Assembly: GCF_000330505.1 (NCBI RefSeq)
Contig: NW_004443536.1
Span: 257,051-304,835, forward strand
Direction: 5' to 3'
DNA: 47,785 nucleotides
Source of the DNA: Entamoeba invadens IP1
Lineage: Eukaryota > Evosea > Mastigamoebida > Endamoebidae
In this document: positions 36,402 through 44,845 of the stretch, one piece after another
Layout of the letters: each line of letters opens with the position of its first letter
Position numbering within the stretch: the first letter of the stretch is position 1
Made by a program: the position numbers and the translations under genes
The notes under the pieces: generated by a model
The model's input: only the letters and a program-made list of their open reading frames with translations
Databases searched by the model: none
Told to the model about the DNA's origin: nothing

Positions 36402-37205
36402 ATGGACTCAAAAAAGATAAAGCAACCACAAGACATAAAACAACCAAAACGAAATGTGAGAATTAACAAAACACGTAAAACAAATTCAAAAAATACAACA
36501 AATAAAAAAGAGACTATAGTAAACAAAACGAAAGAGGTGATGAATGGCATTTATGTAACAAATGTGCCGAAAACTATGACGTCATCGGATCTTGCGTCAT
36601 ATTTCCGACATTGTGGAATCATAAAAAAAATCAGTCCCGACGAATTTGATATCACAAAAGTCAAGGAGTGCGAGAATTCGAACGAATGGAACCTTTATTT
36701 CCTTCACGAAGAATCTGCACAGAAAGCTATTGAGTTTTATGACGAAAGTGAGATTACACGAGATTGCAAGATTGGAATCAGTGGACTTTTCAGCGTGCAA
36801 GACACAGGGAAAGAACAGTACGACCAGAAGAGAGAGGACGAATGGGACGACTCAAAAATTGTCCACGTCATTATCAAAAACATGTTCGACCTCACCACGG
36901 AGAAGCCACAAAGCTTCTTCGACGACCTGAAGAACGACATCAAGAGCGAGGTAAGGAAGAGTTGTGGGCCTGTTGATCGGGTTATCGTCTTCAGCACAAA
37001 TCCTCAAGGGGTTGTTATGCTTAAATTTTACACAAACGATGTCGCGGAGAAGTGCATTAAACTGATGAACGGAAGATGGTTTGATCAGAGACAGCTAACG
37101 TGTGAATACTATGACGGGTTCACAAATTATAAAATAGAAGAGTCGAAAGAGCAGAAAGAGAAGAGGATTAAAGAGTGGAGCGAGTACGTTGAAAAGCAGC
37201 AATGA
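36402..37205 (+). CDS. TAT-SF1/Cus2-like splicing factor with RRM and UHM
   Basis: The product is 267 residues. After a basic N-terminus (1-45) a first RRM spans about residues 48-125, opening with GIYVTNVPKTMTSSDLASYF. A second RRM-like domain spans about 152-245 and ends with GRWFDQRQLTCEYYDGFTNY. That ending is the hallmark of TAT-SF1/Cus2: the Arg-Trp-Phe at 225-227 fits the Arg-X-Phe motif of U2AF-homology motifs, and DG-T-Y is conserved. Such domains grip tryptophan-containing ligand motifs in SF3b1; the family helps fold U2 snRNA and load U2 snRNP. The protein is shorter than human TAT-SF1 because it lacks the long acidic tail, as in yeast Cus2. An ATG at 36370 starts an overlapping out-of-frame 16-codon frame. 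Confidence 0.88.
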   Translation: MDSKKIKQPQDIKQPKRNVRINKTRKTNSKNTTNKKETIVNKTKEVMNGIYVTNVPKTMTSSDLASYFRHCGIIKKISPDEFDITKVKECENSNEWNLYFLHEESAQKAIEFYDESEITRDCKIGISGLFSVQDTGKEQYDQKREDEWDDSKIVHVIIKNMFDLTTEKPQSFFDDLKNDIKSEVRKSCGPVDRVIVFSTNPQGVVMLKFYTNDVAEKCIKLMNGRWFDQRQLTCEYYDGFTNYKIEESKEQKEKRIKEWSEYVEKQQ

Positions 37206-37314
37206 GTGGTTTTGGATGTCTAAACTATAACGAAGCGCATAATAATTCAATTATAGTTTATAATTAGTTTAATTTACAACCATGGCGAAGGACTAGAAAG
37301 TTCATTTAGAAAAA

Positions 37315-38366
37315 ATGAGCGACTACCCAATCTCGTCGTTTACACAACACTTCAAGGGAGAGTTCCTCTTCGTCTTCATCGAGAAGTGCAACACAGCAAA
37401 GTTCGACAGCGCTGACAAGCCTCCAAAGTGTTTAACGATGATAGGCGAGAAGTCAATCATCCAATGGCAGCTCGAAGTTCTCGAAAAAGCAGAGGTGGAG
37501 TCTGTTGACATTGTCGTGGGGAAGACCCACGAGATACCAATCAAGGCGGGACTTGAGAAGTTCACAACGAGGGTAAAAGTGAACGTATTGGTGTACGAAG
37601 ACGCAGAGGCGATCGACAGATACAAAGAGGAAAACCGAGAGAAGATACTGACGTATCAAAACGTCTTTATTATAGGGTCCGATTTAATCTTCGACATCCA
37701 AACCCTCACTGCGTTTGTCAACAAGCACCGTATTGAGAATAGCTTTTTGAGTATTCTCTCGTCTGAAGTGGTTTGTTATACATTACTAATAATAATACTA
37801 TTAAGTCTGACCACTAGAAACGTCCGACAGAGAAAAAGAACGAGAAGGTGTTTGTCCCCGTCGAAGAAGACAAATCAAAGGACATACTGATCGTGAATGA
37901 AAAGGGGAATGTCTTTGGGATGTTCTATGGCAATTGTAAAGACAGAGTCCTTATCCCATACGATTTATTGGATCGGTACCCGTCATTAAGTGTCGTCGAC
38001 GAGATCCAAACGCTCAGAACTTTCATGGTGAGAAGTTCAGTCTTTGCGGACATCTCCTTCAAAGAGAAGTTGTCTTCTCTCCACAAAGATGTCCTCCCCC
38101 ACTTCATCAAACTCTTGAGAGGAAGATTTGGACAGGACATCTATAACAAAACACTGAACGACCTTTTCAGTCACATACCACGCCCTTTCGAACCACCCTG
38201 CATTTACGTGAACGCCACTTCAAAGTTGTGTTTCAGAGCATCTCAGAAGAATGACATTAAAAAAGCAGAAGGCATGGTTTGTTTTTTATTAATTATAATA
38301 AAAATTATAATATAATTATAATATAATTTATATTATTATTTAAACTCTTTGAAAACACAGTTGTGA
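37315..38366 (+). CDS. eIF2B gamma-like subunit, two introns, short C-terminus
   Basis: Exon 1 is 37315-37770. A 47-nt intron (GTTTGT to TAG, 37771-37817) is phase 0, and exon 2 is 37818-38276. A second GTTTGT donor follows; with the nearest CAG acceptor (38360) the protein ends one codon later, giving about 306 residues. Later acceptors give at most 10-25 extra residues. The N-terminal half is a nucleotidyltransferase-like fold (KCLTMIGEKSIIQWQLEVL, NVFIIGSDLIFDI). The second half has DLLDRYPSLSVVDEIQTLRT and LHKDVLPHFIKLL, matching the segment of eIF2B gamma before its C-terminal left-handed beta helix. That helix seems absent, and the convergent gene at 38523 leaves no room for it. eIF2B exchanges GDP for GTP on eIF2. 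An upstream ATG at 37282 opens a four-codon frame. Confidence 0.68.
37771..37817 (+). other. Intron 1 of the eIF2B gamma-like gene
   Basis: 47 nt, GTTTGT donor and TAG acceptor, phase 0. It joins ILSSEV to KRPTEKK and restores one long frame; the unspliced frame hits a stop. Confidence 0.85.
38277..38360 (+). other. Probable intron 2 of the eIF2B gamma-like gene
   Basis: A GTTTGT donor in phase 0 and an ACACAG acceptor give an 84-nt AT-rich intron followed by Leu-stop. If not spliced, the frame ends at 38315. Acceptors at 38370, 38375 and 38387 are also possible. Confidence 0.5.
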
Positions 38367-38522
38367 TGAGAAAAGACTCACAAACAGATCAAATCTGGTG
38401 TGTTCAATCTGTGTAACTGACTTGCGCACAAAACGTCCGTTATAACCAACGATTAAAGTGGAATTAGTTTGAATAAGTTTCATATAGTAATGAAGAGAAT
38501 AATACAAACAGCCCGACAACAT

Positions 38523-39131
38523 TTAAATTTCCGGCAAGTCCTCAGTGTCATCGCTGTGGCTATTTGTGGAGAGTTTTTCCAAGTTAATTTCGTTGAGCAA
38601 GGAGTCGATTTCAGATTGAAGTTTGTCGATTTCAGTATTGAGTTGGTGCTTTTTAGAGAGGAGTTCCTTTTGAGCCATGACATAACCTTGAATTCTGGTG
38701 GGAACGAATTCGATGCGAAAGGCCCCGTCGTCGTCGAGAGAGGGAGATGTGTCCTCAGAGAATTCGAAGAGCGGAAAGTTCAATTCCTCCTCTTCGATGT
38801 TGTTCAACGACTGTCTCCGGACGAGCTGGAAGTTGGAGTTATCGAGGAATGGGGAGGTTGAGTACCCTTTCAGAACGTCATTGAGAACGCCATTCGAAGA
38901 TTCAAATTGCTTTGGTGGAGTTTGGTGTGTCGTCACGTTGAGACGGGGAAATGTGCAGGACTTTGGATGGGCTGTAACATCACTCTTGGACCGATGTGGG
39001 TGCTTTTGAGTTGTGGTGACATGGGGTGACGGGTGAGTGTATGGAGATGGGGATTTGGGAGATGGACTCCGTTCAAAAGGCTTGATCACTGCGGATAAAG
39101 GAACGTTCGAGTGTTTCTTCCGATGGAACAT
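38523..39131 (-). CDS. Unknown protein, Ser/Pro-rich with C-terminal coiled coil
   Basis: The product is 203 residues from the ATG at 39129-39131 (MFHRKKHSNVPL). The open frame runs further up, but only by reading into the transposon terminal repeat, so the downstream ATG is preferred. Residues 15-70 are rich in Pro, Ser, His and Thr with several SP sites (FERSPSPKSPSP), possible phosphorylation sites. Residues about 100-125 are acidic. Residues about 140-185 (KELLSKKHQLNTEIDKLQSE) form a likely coiled coil. The protein ends with an acidic tail. I do not recognise the family. It converges with the eIF2B gamma-like gene. The transposon lies 15 bp upstream of the ATG, so its native promoter may have been displaced by 4.6 kb. 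Confidence 0.65.
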   Translation of the reverse strand: MFHRKKHSNVPLSAVIKPFERSPSPKSPSPYTHPSPHVTTTQKHPHRSKSDVTAHPKSCTFPRLNVTTHQTPPKQFESSNGVLNDVLKGYSTSPFLDNSNFQLVRRQSLNNIEEEELNFPLFEFSEDTSPSLDDDGAFRIEFVPTRIQGYVMAQKELLSKKHQLNTEIDKLQSEIDSLLNEINLEKLSTNSHSDDTEDLPEI

Positions 39132-39148
39132 AGTCGAGAAAACTATTA

Positions 39149-39197
39149 AAGTGAGGCGAGAAACCCACACCTGGAGAAAAACCCGCACCTTTTTTCT
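39149..39197 (+). repeat. Left terminal inverted repeat
   Basis: 49 bp, the exact reverse complement of 43743-43791. It contains two related blocks, GAGAAACCCACACC (39158-39171) and GAGAAAAACCCGCACC (39174-39189), possibly two transposase-binding sites. Confidence 0.95.
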
Positions 39198-39706
39198 AAT
39201 TACTTCTTTTATCACAATTGTTGTATTTTTTTACTTCCAGAACACGAAAAAATAGAAAAGTCGGATCATTATTGTTAATTTTTCTTCTTTTTTGTATTTT
39301 TTATTCAAAAATAGAAAATGATTCAAGTTTGATTTGAAATAAATCACAAAATAAAATAACCACCCACATTTTTACATAATTTTTAAGTATTATTAAACAG
39401 GTTTTAAATGAGTTTATTGAAATATATTTAATTCTATAACACAAACTATTTTAATGGTTTACTGATATAAACTATAAATTTTAACTTTTAATTGTTTAAT
39501 AAAACCCAATTTCTAATAATAGCTTCATTTTTTTCAAGACAAATTCTATAATATAGTAAAAAATAGCAAAAATATTCGAAGATTTACTTTTTTTGAGACA
39601 AATCTTTTTTTATCAATCCAAAAATGATGGTGTGTATCTTTGTTATTCATGATTTTCTTGATTTATAAGCAACTGACAGATGTTTTCTATCACGTGTATT
39701 GCAACC

Positions 39707-39735
39707 ATTAACCGGCCGACAAGGACATGGTTCGT
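39707..39735 (+). repeat. Internal inverted repeat, left copy
   Basis: ATTAACCGGCCGAC followed directly by AAGGACATGGTTCGT. Both blocks recur inverted at 40669-40720. The block runs into an imperfect hairpin GGTTCGTAAAAACAAACC (39729-39746). Confidence 0.85.
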
Positions 39736-40657
39736 AAAAACAAACCAAATTTCGAAATCTCGGCAATTTGCCACATAGTTTTACCAATCATGAAACAATT
39801 TTCTTATTTTAATACAAATTTTTTATCATTAAAATGAACTCTTTTTATGTTGTATTATTTTTCTTCTTGTGTTATTTCTTTTTTTTGTTCATCTTTTCCC
39901 GACTTTTTGGTGTTTTTATTGTGATTTTTATTTTTTTTTGTCAAACAATAATTTCGTTTGATGCATTTGAAAATTAAATCGGGTACAAAATTATAGTTTT
40001 ACAATATAGTTTATCAATGATTAAATACATTATTTTAATAGTAAATTTAACTATTTAAGTAATCTATTTAAAATCAACAAAAAATCATTCTCAAAAATAA
40101 TAATAAAGTTACTATACAATTAGTCGACTTACTTTTTGCTTTATGTTCAATTATTTGTAAGAAAATAATTATTTGTTTTGGTAATATTCGCGAGAATTGA
40201 TTATTATTTTCGAGACAACCAGAAATCAATTCATAACAACGCCTTTTGCTCAGATAACGCATTTAATGAACACCGACGGCTTTCCAAGTACACGCATTCG
40301 TTTAAAGCACTTAGACTTGTATGGTTTTATATTTATAATATAATATGGTTATTTTGTGGCTACTTTTTCTTTTTTTATCATATTATTATAATTATTTATA
40401 ATTTGTTTTTATTATTTAACTTTTACTATTCGAATTGTTTTATTAACCATATTATAAACCATTAAATTAACACTGGCACCCATTATTTTTCTTTTTCTGT
40501 GTTTTATTGATCTGAAATAAATATTATCAGTCAATTGGGTCTTCGAACGAAAGAAGTGTTTTTTTCTTTTAAAAGAAAAAAAATATCGAAATTTTGGATC
40601 GTCATGTGTTCTATTTAAGTGATTGTTTTGTTTATTTTTAGAAAGGGGGAATGAAAT

Positions 40658-40720
40658 GGTTCGTAAAAACGAACCATGTCCTTGTTGCCGGCACAGAGGT
40701 GTCTGTGTCGGCCGGTTAAT
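40658..40720 (-). repeat. Internal inverted repeat, right copy with 23-nt hairpin insert
   Basis: The inverse of 39707-39735, but the two blocks (40669-40683 and 40707-40720) are split by 23 nt that help form a stem: CCGGCACAGA against TCTGTGTCGG, with one mismatch. A second, perfect hairpin GGTTCGTAAAAACGAACC covers 40658-40675. Confidence 0.85.
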
Positions 40721-40972
40721 ATCAATATTTGCAACATATGTATATATAAACAAAAAACGGTTTTAGATTTATGTTTTTTGGAGCATATTTTTTATTCGCA
40801 TTTTTCATTACAAACAAGGAGTGATAATATTAAACAGTTGTTAATTGTTAGGAGAGAATAATGGATATTCGTTTTATTTATTGATAACGCCATAGATCGT
40901 AAATTCATCTTTGTATTTTTTGAGTTTTATAAACCAAATGGTAAAAAAAAACAAAACTGAAAACTAAAAACA

Positions 40973-42640
40973 ATGTGTGAACGCTCAAAAGCGGAGAAAA
41001 CACTGAACTTATTAAATGCACCACTCAAAGATGCTCAACTTATTTCGTTTTGTAGTCAAAACGAAGATACAATCAAAGAGCTCCCAGGTTTATGGGAGCA
41101 ATTGCACTTTATAAAGGAGAAATGTCCCACGGCCTCACTTGCTTCTATTTACAAAGTACTAAATGCAAACTACAACACGTGCAAGGCTTTATACAAAAAA
41201 CCATCTGTTGCTCATCCAGGAAGACCCCCACTTTTGAATGAAATTCGAAAGGCTCGGGTAATACAACTTATAGAATATAAACAAAACACCAGAAAACCAT
41301 TGTTTTCAAACAACGTAAAAATGATTGTTGAAGAAGCTGTAGGGAATCCACTTAGTCCTAAAAAACTATGGACTGGTTGAGGCACAACACAAATATTAAA
41401 CCAGTTGTAGTAAATCCACTTGATAAAATGAGAGCTGAAATTGATCACGAAGAGTTAAACAAATACATAGAAGACGGAAAAATAATGCTTAACAACGACA
41501 GACAGTATTGTGGAACCACAGTGCGTTTGGCAGGAGTTGACCCTGCTCTGCTTCTTAACGTCGATGAAAGTGGGTTCATACCTTATGTTGATTCTAAGAA
41601 AACATACTGTTACTGCAACCCGAACCTTCCACATGACCAATATTACTCAGTCAACAGAAGTGTTAAACGTATAACTCTTGTGGCTGGGATATGGGCCAAC
41701 AACACCAAAACAAAAACATTTTTTATTGTTACAAGACACACTGTAAACAACGACTTGGAAGAGTATTTACTTTTCCGGGATATTGTTATAGTCTATCAGA
41801 AAACAGCATTTATGACATCTTCAATATTTATATATTGGATAACAAAAGTGTTATTACCAGACTTGAAAAACAGGCGTTCAACTCCAGAGTTGCGTAACGA
41901 GTGGGCGGTGATTGTAATGGATGGGTTGAAGTGCCATTTAACTAATGAGGCTCTTAAACTTTTCAAAGATAACAAAATAGCCGTGTTAAAATTGTGCCCA
42001 CATTCTTTTCATTTAACACAACCTCTTGACGTTGCTATATTCGGCCCAACAAAGGTTTGTTATTATTATTAATAATAAAAATATAACAATTAAATAATAA
42101 TTTATATAAAAATAAAATTATATAACTAATACAAAGAAACTAATGAAAATACCATATAAAGATAAGGAGAAAGAAATTCTTACAAGAGAATCAGTTGAAG
42201 AAGTGTTGGAGGTACTAGGGCTAGAAAATGCCGATAAAGCCAGAGGAAAGAAAAAGGAAATCATTAGGACACTTTATCAAGGCACTCTAACAAGAGGTGA
42301 GTTGGAAGATTTTGCTATGTCACCATTATCCAAACAAATTGTTTCTATTTATGCCTCATGGGATAGAGCAACATCTGGTTTAACGATTAACGGTGCTTTT
42401 AGAAGATGTGGTTTTTTCTACACACAAAAGAAAAAACGTGGTGTCGGTAACCAAATAAGGGTTAAATTTTTTCCTGAAAGATCACCACTTATCATGGGAG
42501 AATTCGGATTGGATGTCGTCAGAGAAAAGAGTGTATTTAAAGGAAGAAGAAAAGTTGTTGATGCTTTAGACTGCGATCTATCGTCCGAAAGCAGTGAAGA
42601 AGGCGATGAAATTTGCGAAGAAGTTTCAATTGAAGTATAA
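40973..42640 (+). CDS. Pogo-type DDD transposase, frameshifted, one intron
   Basis: Frame A runs from the ATG at 40973 to a TGA at 41378. Frame B, one base back, takes over within 41362-41380 and runs to a GTTTGT donor at 42055. After an 82-nt phase-0 intron (acceptor AAAG at 42136), exon C runs to 42640. Joined length is about 528 residues. The N-terminal part holds a helix-turn-helix region with HPGRPPLLNEIRKARVIQLI. The catalytic core shows NVDESGF (Asp codon 41563), IVMDGLKCH (Asp codon 41920) and the pogo signature QPLDVAIFGP (Asp codon 42028); 35 residues separate the second and third Asp. Exon C carries GLTINGAFRRCGFF, the usual post-catalytic motif, and an acidic tail. The shift sits at a run of six A. 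It may be decay, sequencing error or programmed slippage. Confidence 0.85.
42055..42136 (+). other. Intron in the transposase gene
   Basis: 82 nt, donor GTTTGT, acceptor AAAG, phase 0. It joins FGPTK to KLMKIPY. The interior is nearly all A and T with in-frame stops. Confidence 0.75.
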
Positions 42641-43742
42641 CTTGTCGTTTGTTTACTTAAATTTTAATATATTTTTAATTCTTTATTAAACATGTAAATC
42701 AAATACTATTTTGTGATTTATTTTAACGATTACCAAAAAAGAATTAAAAAACCCAAATTAATAAGTTTTATATTGAATTAAAAATAGAAAATTACAAGAT
42801 TGTTTAAAATGCTCACCACTTAAAATAGAAATCGTAATCAATAGAAATGGAACAATTATATTATTTCATAGTTATTGAAAACTAAAAAAGACATTTCATA
42901 TGATTACTTAAGTCGTCTGTCATGTTCAAAACACCTTTTATGGTTTGTGAAACTGTTGTTAAATAAATATAACTTACCAACAGTACTTGAAACAGCGGAT
43001 GTTTTAATATTCAAACAAGTTGTAATATTACATATCTTGTTTTTGAACTTTTGGTTTGTCATTGTATGTTGGGTTCGGATATTTATTAACACAAAGTTTA
43101 GAACTTATAACATATAACAAGTAGAGTTTATCAATATATAAGGTTTGTTTATTGTGAAATTTTGTGTTGATTTTCATTGATTATTAAACTGACCTGTTAG
43201 GATATATATTTATTTGTTCAACGCGAAAAAAAATATCTATACTTCTCTGTTGTAGTACAATCTATTATGCATTGTATGTGTTAAGCGTTGTGTTTAGGAA
43301 ACGCAAAAGACCTCTTAATGTGAGTATCAACGTTATCGAAACATGAAACGTAAAGTTAATTACATCGTTTAATTTATTATTATACAACAAATTAATAGTT
43401 TATTTAACTATAACTAATAATAATTAATTTGATAAAATATTTATAATTTAAGGTTAAGTTTAATCTTTTTAAAATGTACAAGAAATAAACTTTCAATACT
43501 TGTTTTTATTATTAAAAAAAACTATATAAATATATAATTTATATAACTTATTTATATAATCAATAAAACTTTTTATGTATTAAAACAAGTATTTTTTAAT
43601 TATAATTATTAATTAATAAACAGCGTGTTAAATTTTAGTCCATGACATTATCATTTTTATTTTTGAATTATAGAAACAACTTTTTTATGTTAAAATTGTA
43701 AGTGTACGTTTTTTCAATTAATATTGGTTTAAGGAAGAAAAA
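42641..43742. other. Noncoding right arm of the transposon
   Basis: AT-rich, with only short chance frames and no further gene recognised. It ends at the right terminal repeat. Confidence 0.6.
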
Positions 43743-43791
43743 AGAAAAAAGGTGCGGGTTTTTCTCCAGGTGTGGGTTTCTCGCCTCACTT
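43743..43791 (-). repeat. Right terminal inverted repeat
   Basis: 49 bp, the exact reverse complement of 39149-39197, followed by the TA duplication at 43792-43793. Confidence 0.95.
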
Positions 43792-43793
43792 TA

Positions 43794-44111
43794 GTGGATT
43801 TTATAAGTTTGACTCAAAGCGATTAAAAAGTGCTCGTTAATTTTAAACTGAAATATGTTAATTTAAAAAATATGTTAATTTCAAACTTAAATTTGTAAAT
43901 TAAAAATGTCTTGTTAATTTCTTTGAATAATAAATAAAGAAATTATTTATAATATACTAATAATAAAAATAACTTTAATGAAACCATTGTATTGATAAAC
44001 ATAAAAATAATAAAAATACCAATAAAAATACTATAAAAATTTGGTATATTATATTAAGAAGTATTATAAATAAAAAGAAAGTGAGAAAGAAAGTGACAAC
44101 GAAAAAAATCC
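43794..44111. other. Flank right of the transposon
   Basis: AT-rich spacer. Before insertion it would have joined the region upstream of the gene at 38523-39131, as a divergent promoter with the small gene at 44112. A TTATAAAA sequence right after the transposon end (about 43799-43806, minus strand) would have been about 30 bp from that gene's ATG in the empty site. Confidence 0.5.
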
Positions 44112-44372
44112 ATGTCTTACCAAATAGAAGTAGGAGCCGCGCAATTGTGTGCGATGAATATTAAAGCAGCAACACTTGGAAATTGTTTTGACAATCAACC
44201 CAATGGGATTGAGTCTTTTGCTGAAAAGTGTGTAGAAAAAGGGATTGATGACACTACTCTGATGAATGTCACTCAAATTCACAACGAGTGTTTTAATGAA
44301 CAGCAAACCTTCTGGCAAGCACTTATGCAATACTACAATAGTTACTTGAACTGGATCACTTCGGAAAATTGA
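44112..44372 (+). CDS. Small unknown protein, 86 residues
   Basis: The frame starts at an ATG after an A-rich leader and ends at TGA. The product is soluble-looking and nearly neutral, with four cysteines (residues 14, 25, 40 and 60) and a hydrophobic, aromatic C-terminal helix (FWQALMQYYNSYLNWITSEN). Base composition is markedly less AT-rich than both flanks, which supports coding. A minus-strand frame overlaps it (44064-44405) but is less protein-like. No family is recognised. Confidence 0.6.
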   Translation: MSYQIEVGAAQLCAMNIKAATLGNCFDNQPNGIESFAEKCVEKGIDDTTLMNVTQIHNECFNEQQTFWQALMQYYNSYLNWITSEN

Positions 44373-44845
44373 TTCTGCTAATATTTTAGTTATTTTAAAT
44401 AACATTTAATATGAAGTTTGTTTAAGATATTTCAAGTATTATTAATATAGTATAAGAATTAAATTGTGTTAGTTTAAAAGTCTGATGATTTATTAGTTTA
44501 TTTATATTACAATGTTAATTATCGTTTTATATTTTTTTCTTAGATATAAAACTTGTGGTAATAAATGAAATCCGATAGTTAAATTGAATGAATTAAAAAT
44601 TAAAAAGAGTTTTAATTATCGTTTTAAACCATTTAACGTGTTTTTTCACTTCTTATTATGTGATTAAAACGCACTTCAAAAATGATCAGCACTAGAAATC
44701 TCATATAAAAACAAAATTAAAAAATCGTAATAGATAAGATTACTACTACTTGTGATACAACTAAACTTTATAGTTTGACAAAAAAAAAACACAGAAAATG
44801 ACGAAGGAGTTTTAGAGAAACCCTAAATCAATTGAAAAGCAAAGG
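44373..44845. other. Intergenic, AT-rich, with an AAACCCT box
   Basis: No gene is seen. Near the right end an upstream ATG at 44798 opens a five-codon frame, and AAACCCTAAA lies at 44818. Confidence 0.6.
44818..44824 (+). promoter_or_regulatory. AAACCCT box upstream of the gene at 44846
   Basis: Exact AAACCCTAA on the sense strand, about 22 bp upstream of the ATG; the same box precedes three ribosome-biogenesis genes in this window. Confidence 0.45.

Larger units (their letters stand above)
39198..40972. other. Noncoding left arm of the transposon
   Basis: AT-rich DNA with long T-rich tracts (about 39840-39950) and no convincing ORF. It contains the internal inverted repeats at 39707-39735 and 40669-40720. 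The transposase promoter must lie in its right part. Confidence 0.6.
39147..43793. mobile_element. Pogo-like (Tc1/mariner superfamily) DNA transposon with TA target duplication
   Basis: The element proper is 39149-43791 (4,643 bp), flanked by TA at 39147-39148 and 43792-43793. Perfect 49-bp terminal inverted repeats begin AAGTGAGGCGAGAAACCC. The interior has one transposase gene on the plus strand (40973-42640) interrupted by a -1 frameshift and one intron. About 1.8 kb of noncoding DNA lies left of it, containing an internal inverted repeat pair, and 1.1 kb lies right of it. TA duplication, DDD catalytic triad and overall structure fit the pogo branch. Identical repeats suggest fairly recent insertion. 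Confidence 0.9.

Noticed and set aside
39835..39976. 47-codon Phe-rich frame in a T tract
   Set aside because: Produced by poly-T; no protein-like character.
40178..40465. 95-codon frame in the left arm of the transposon
   Set aside because: Composition is that of AT-rich noncoding DNA (runs of Phe, Ile, Tyr); no start context or motif.
44064..44405. 113-codon minus-strand frame opposite the 86-residue ORF
   Set aside because: Ends in low-complexity Ser/Leu/Phe from a purine tract; the plus-strand frame is more protein-like.
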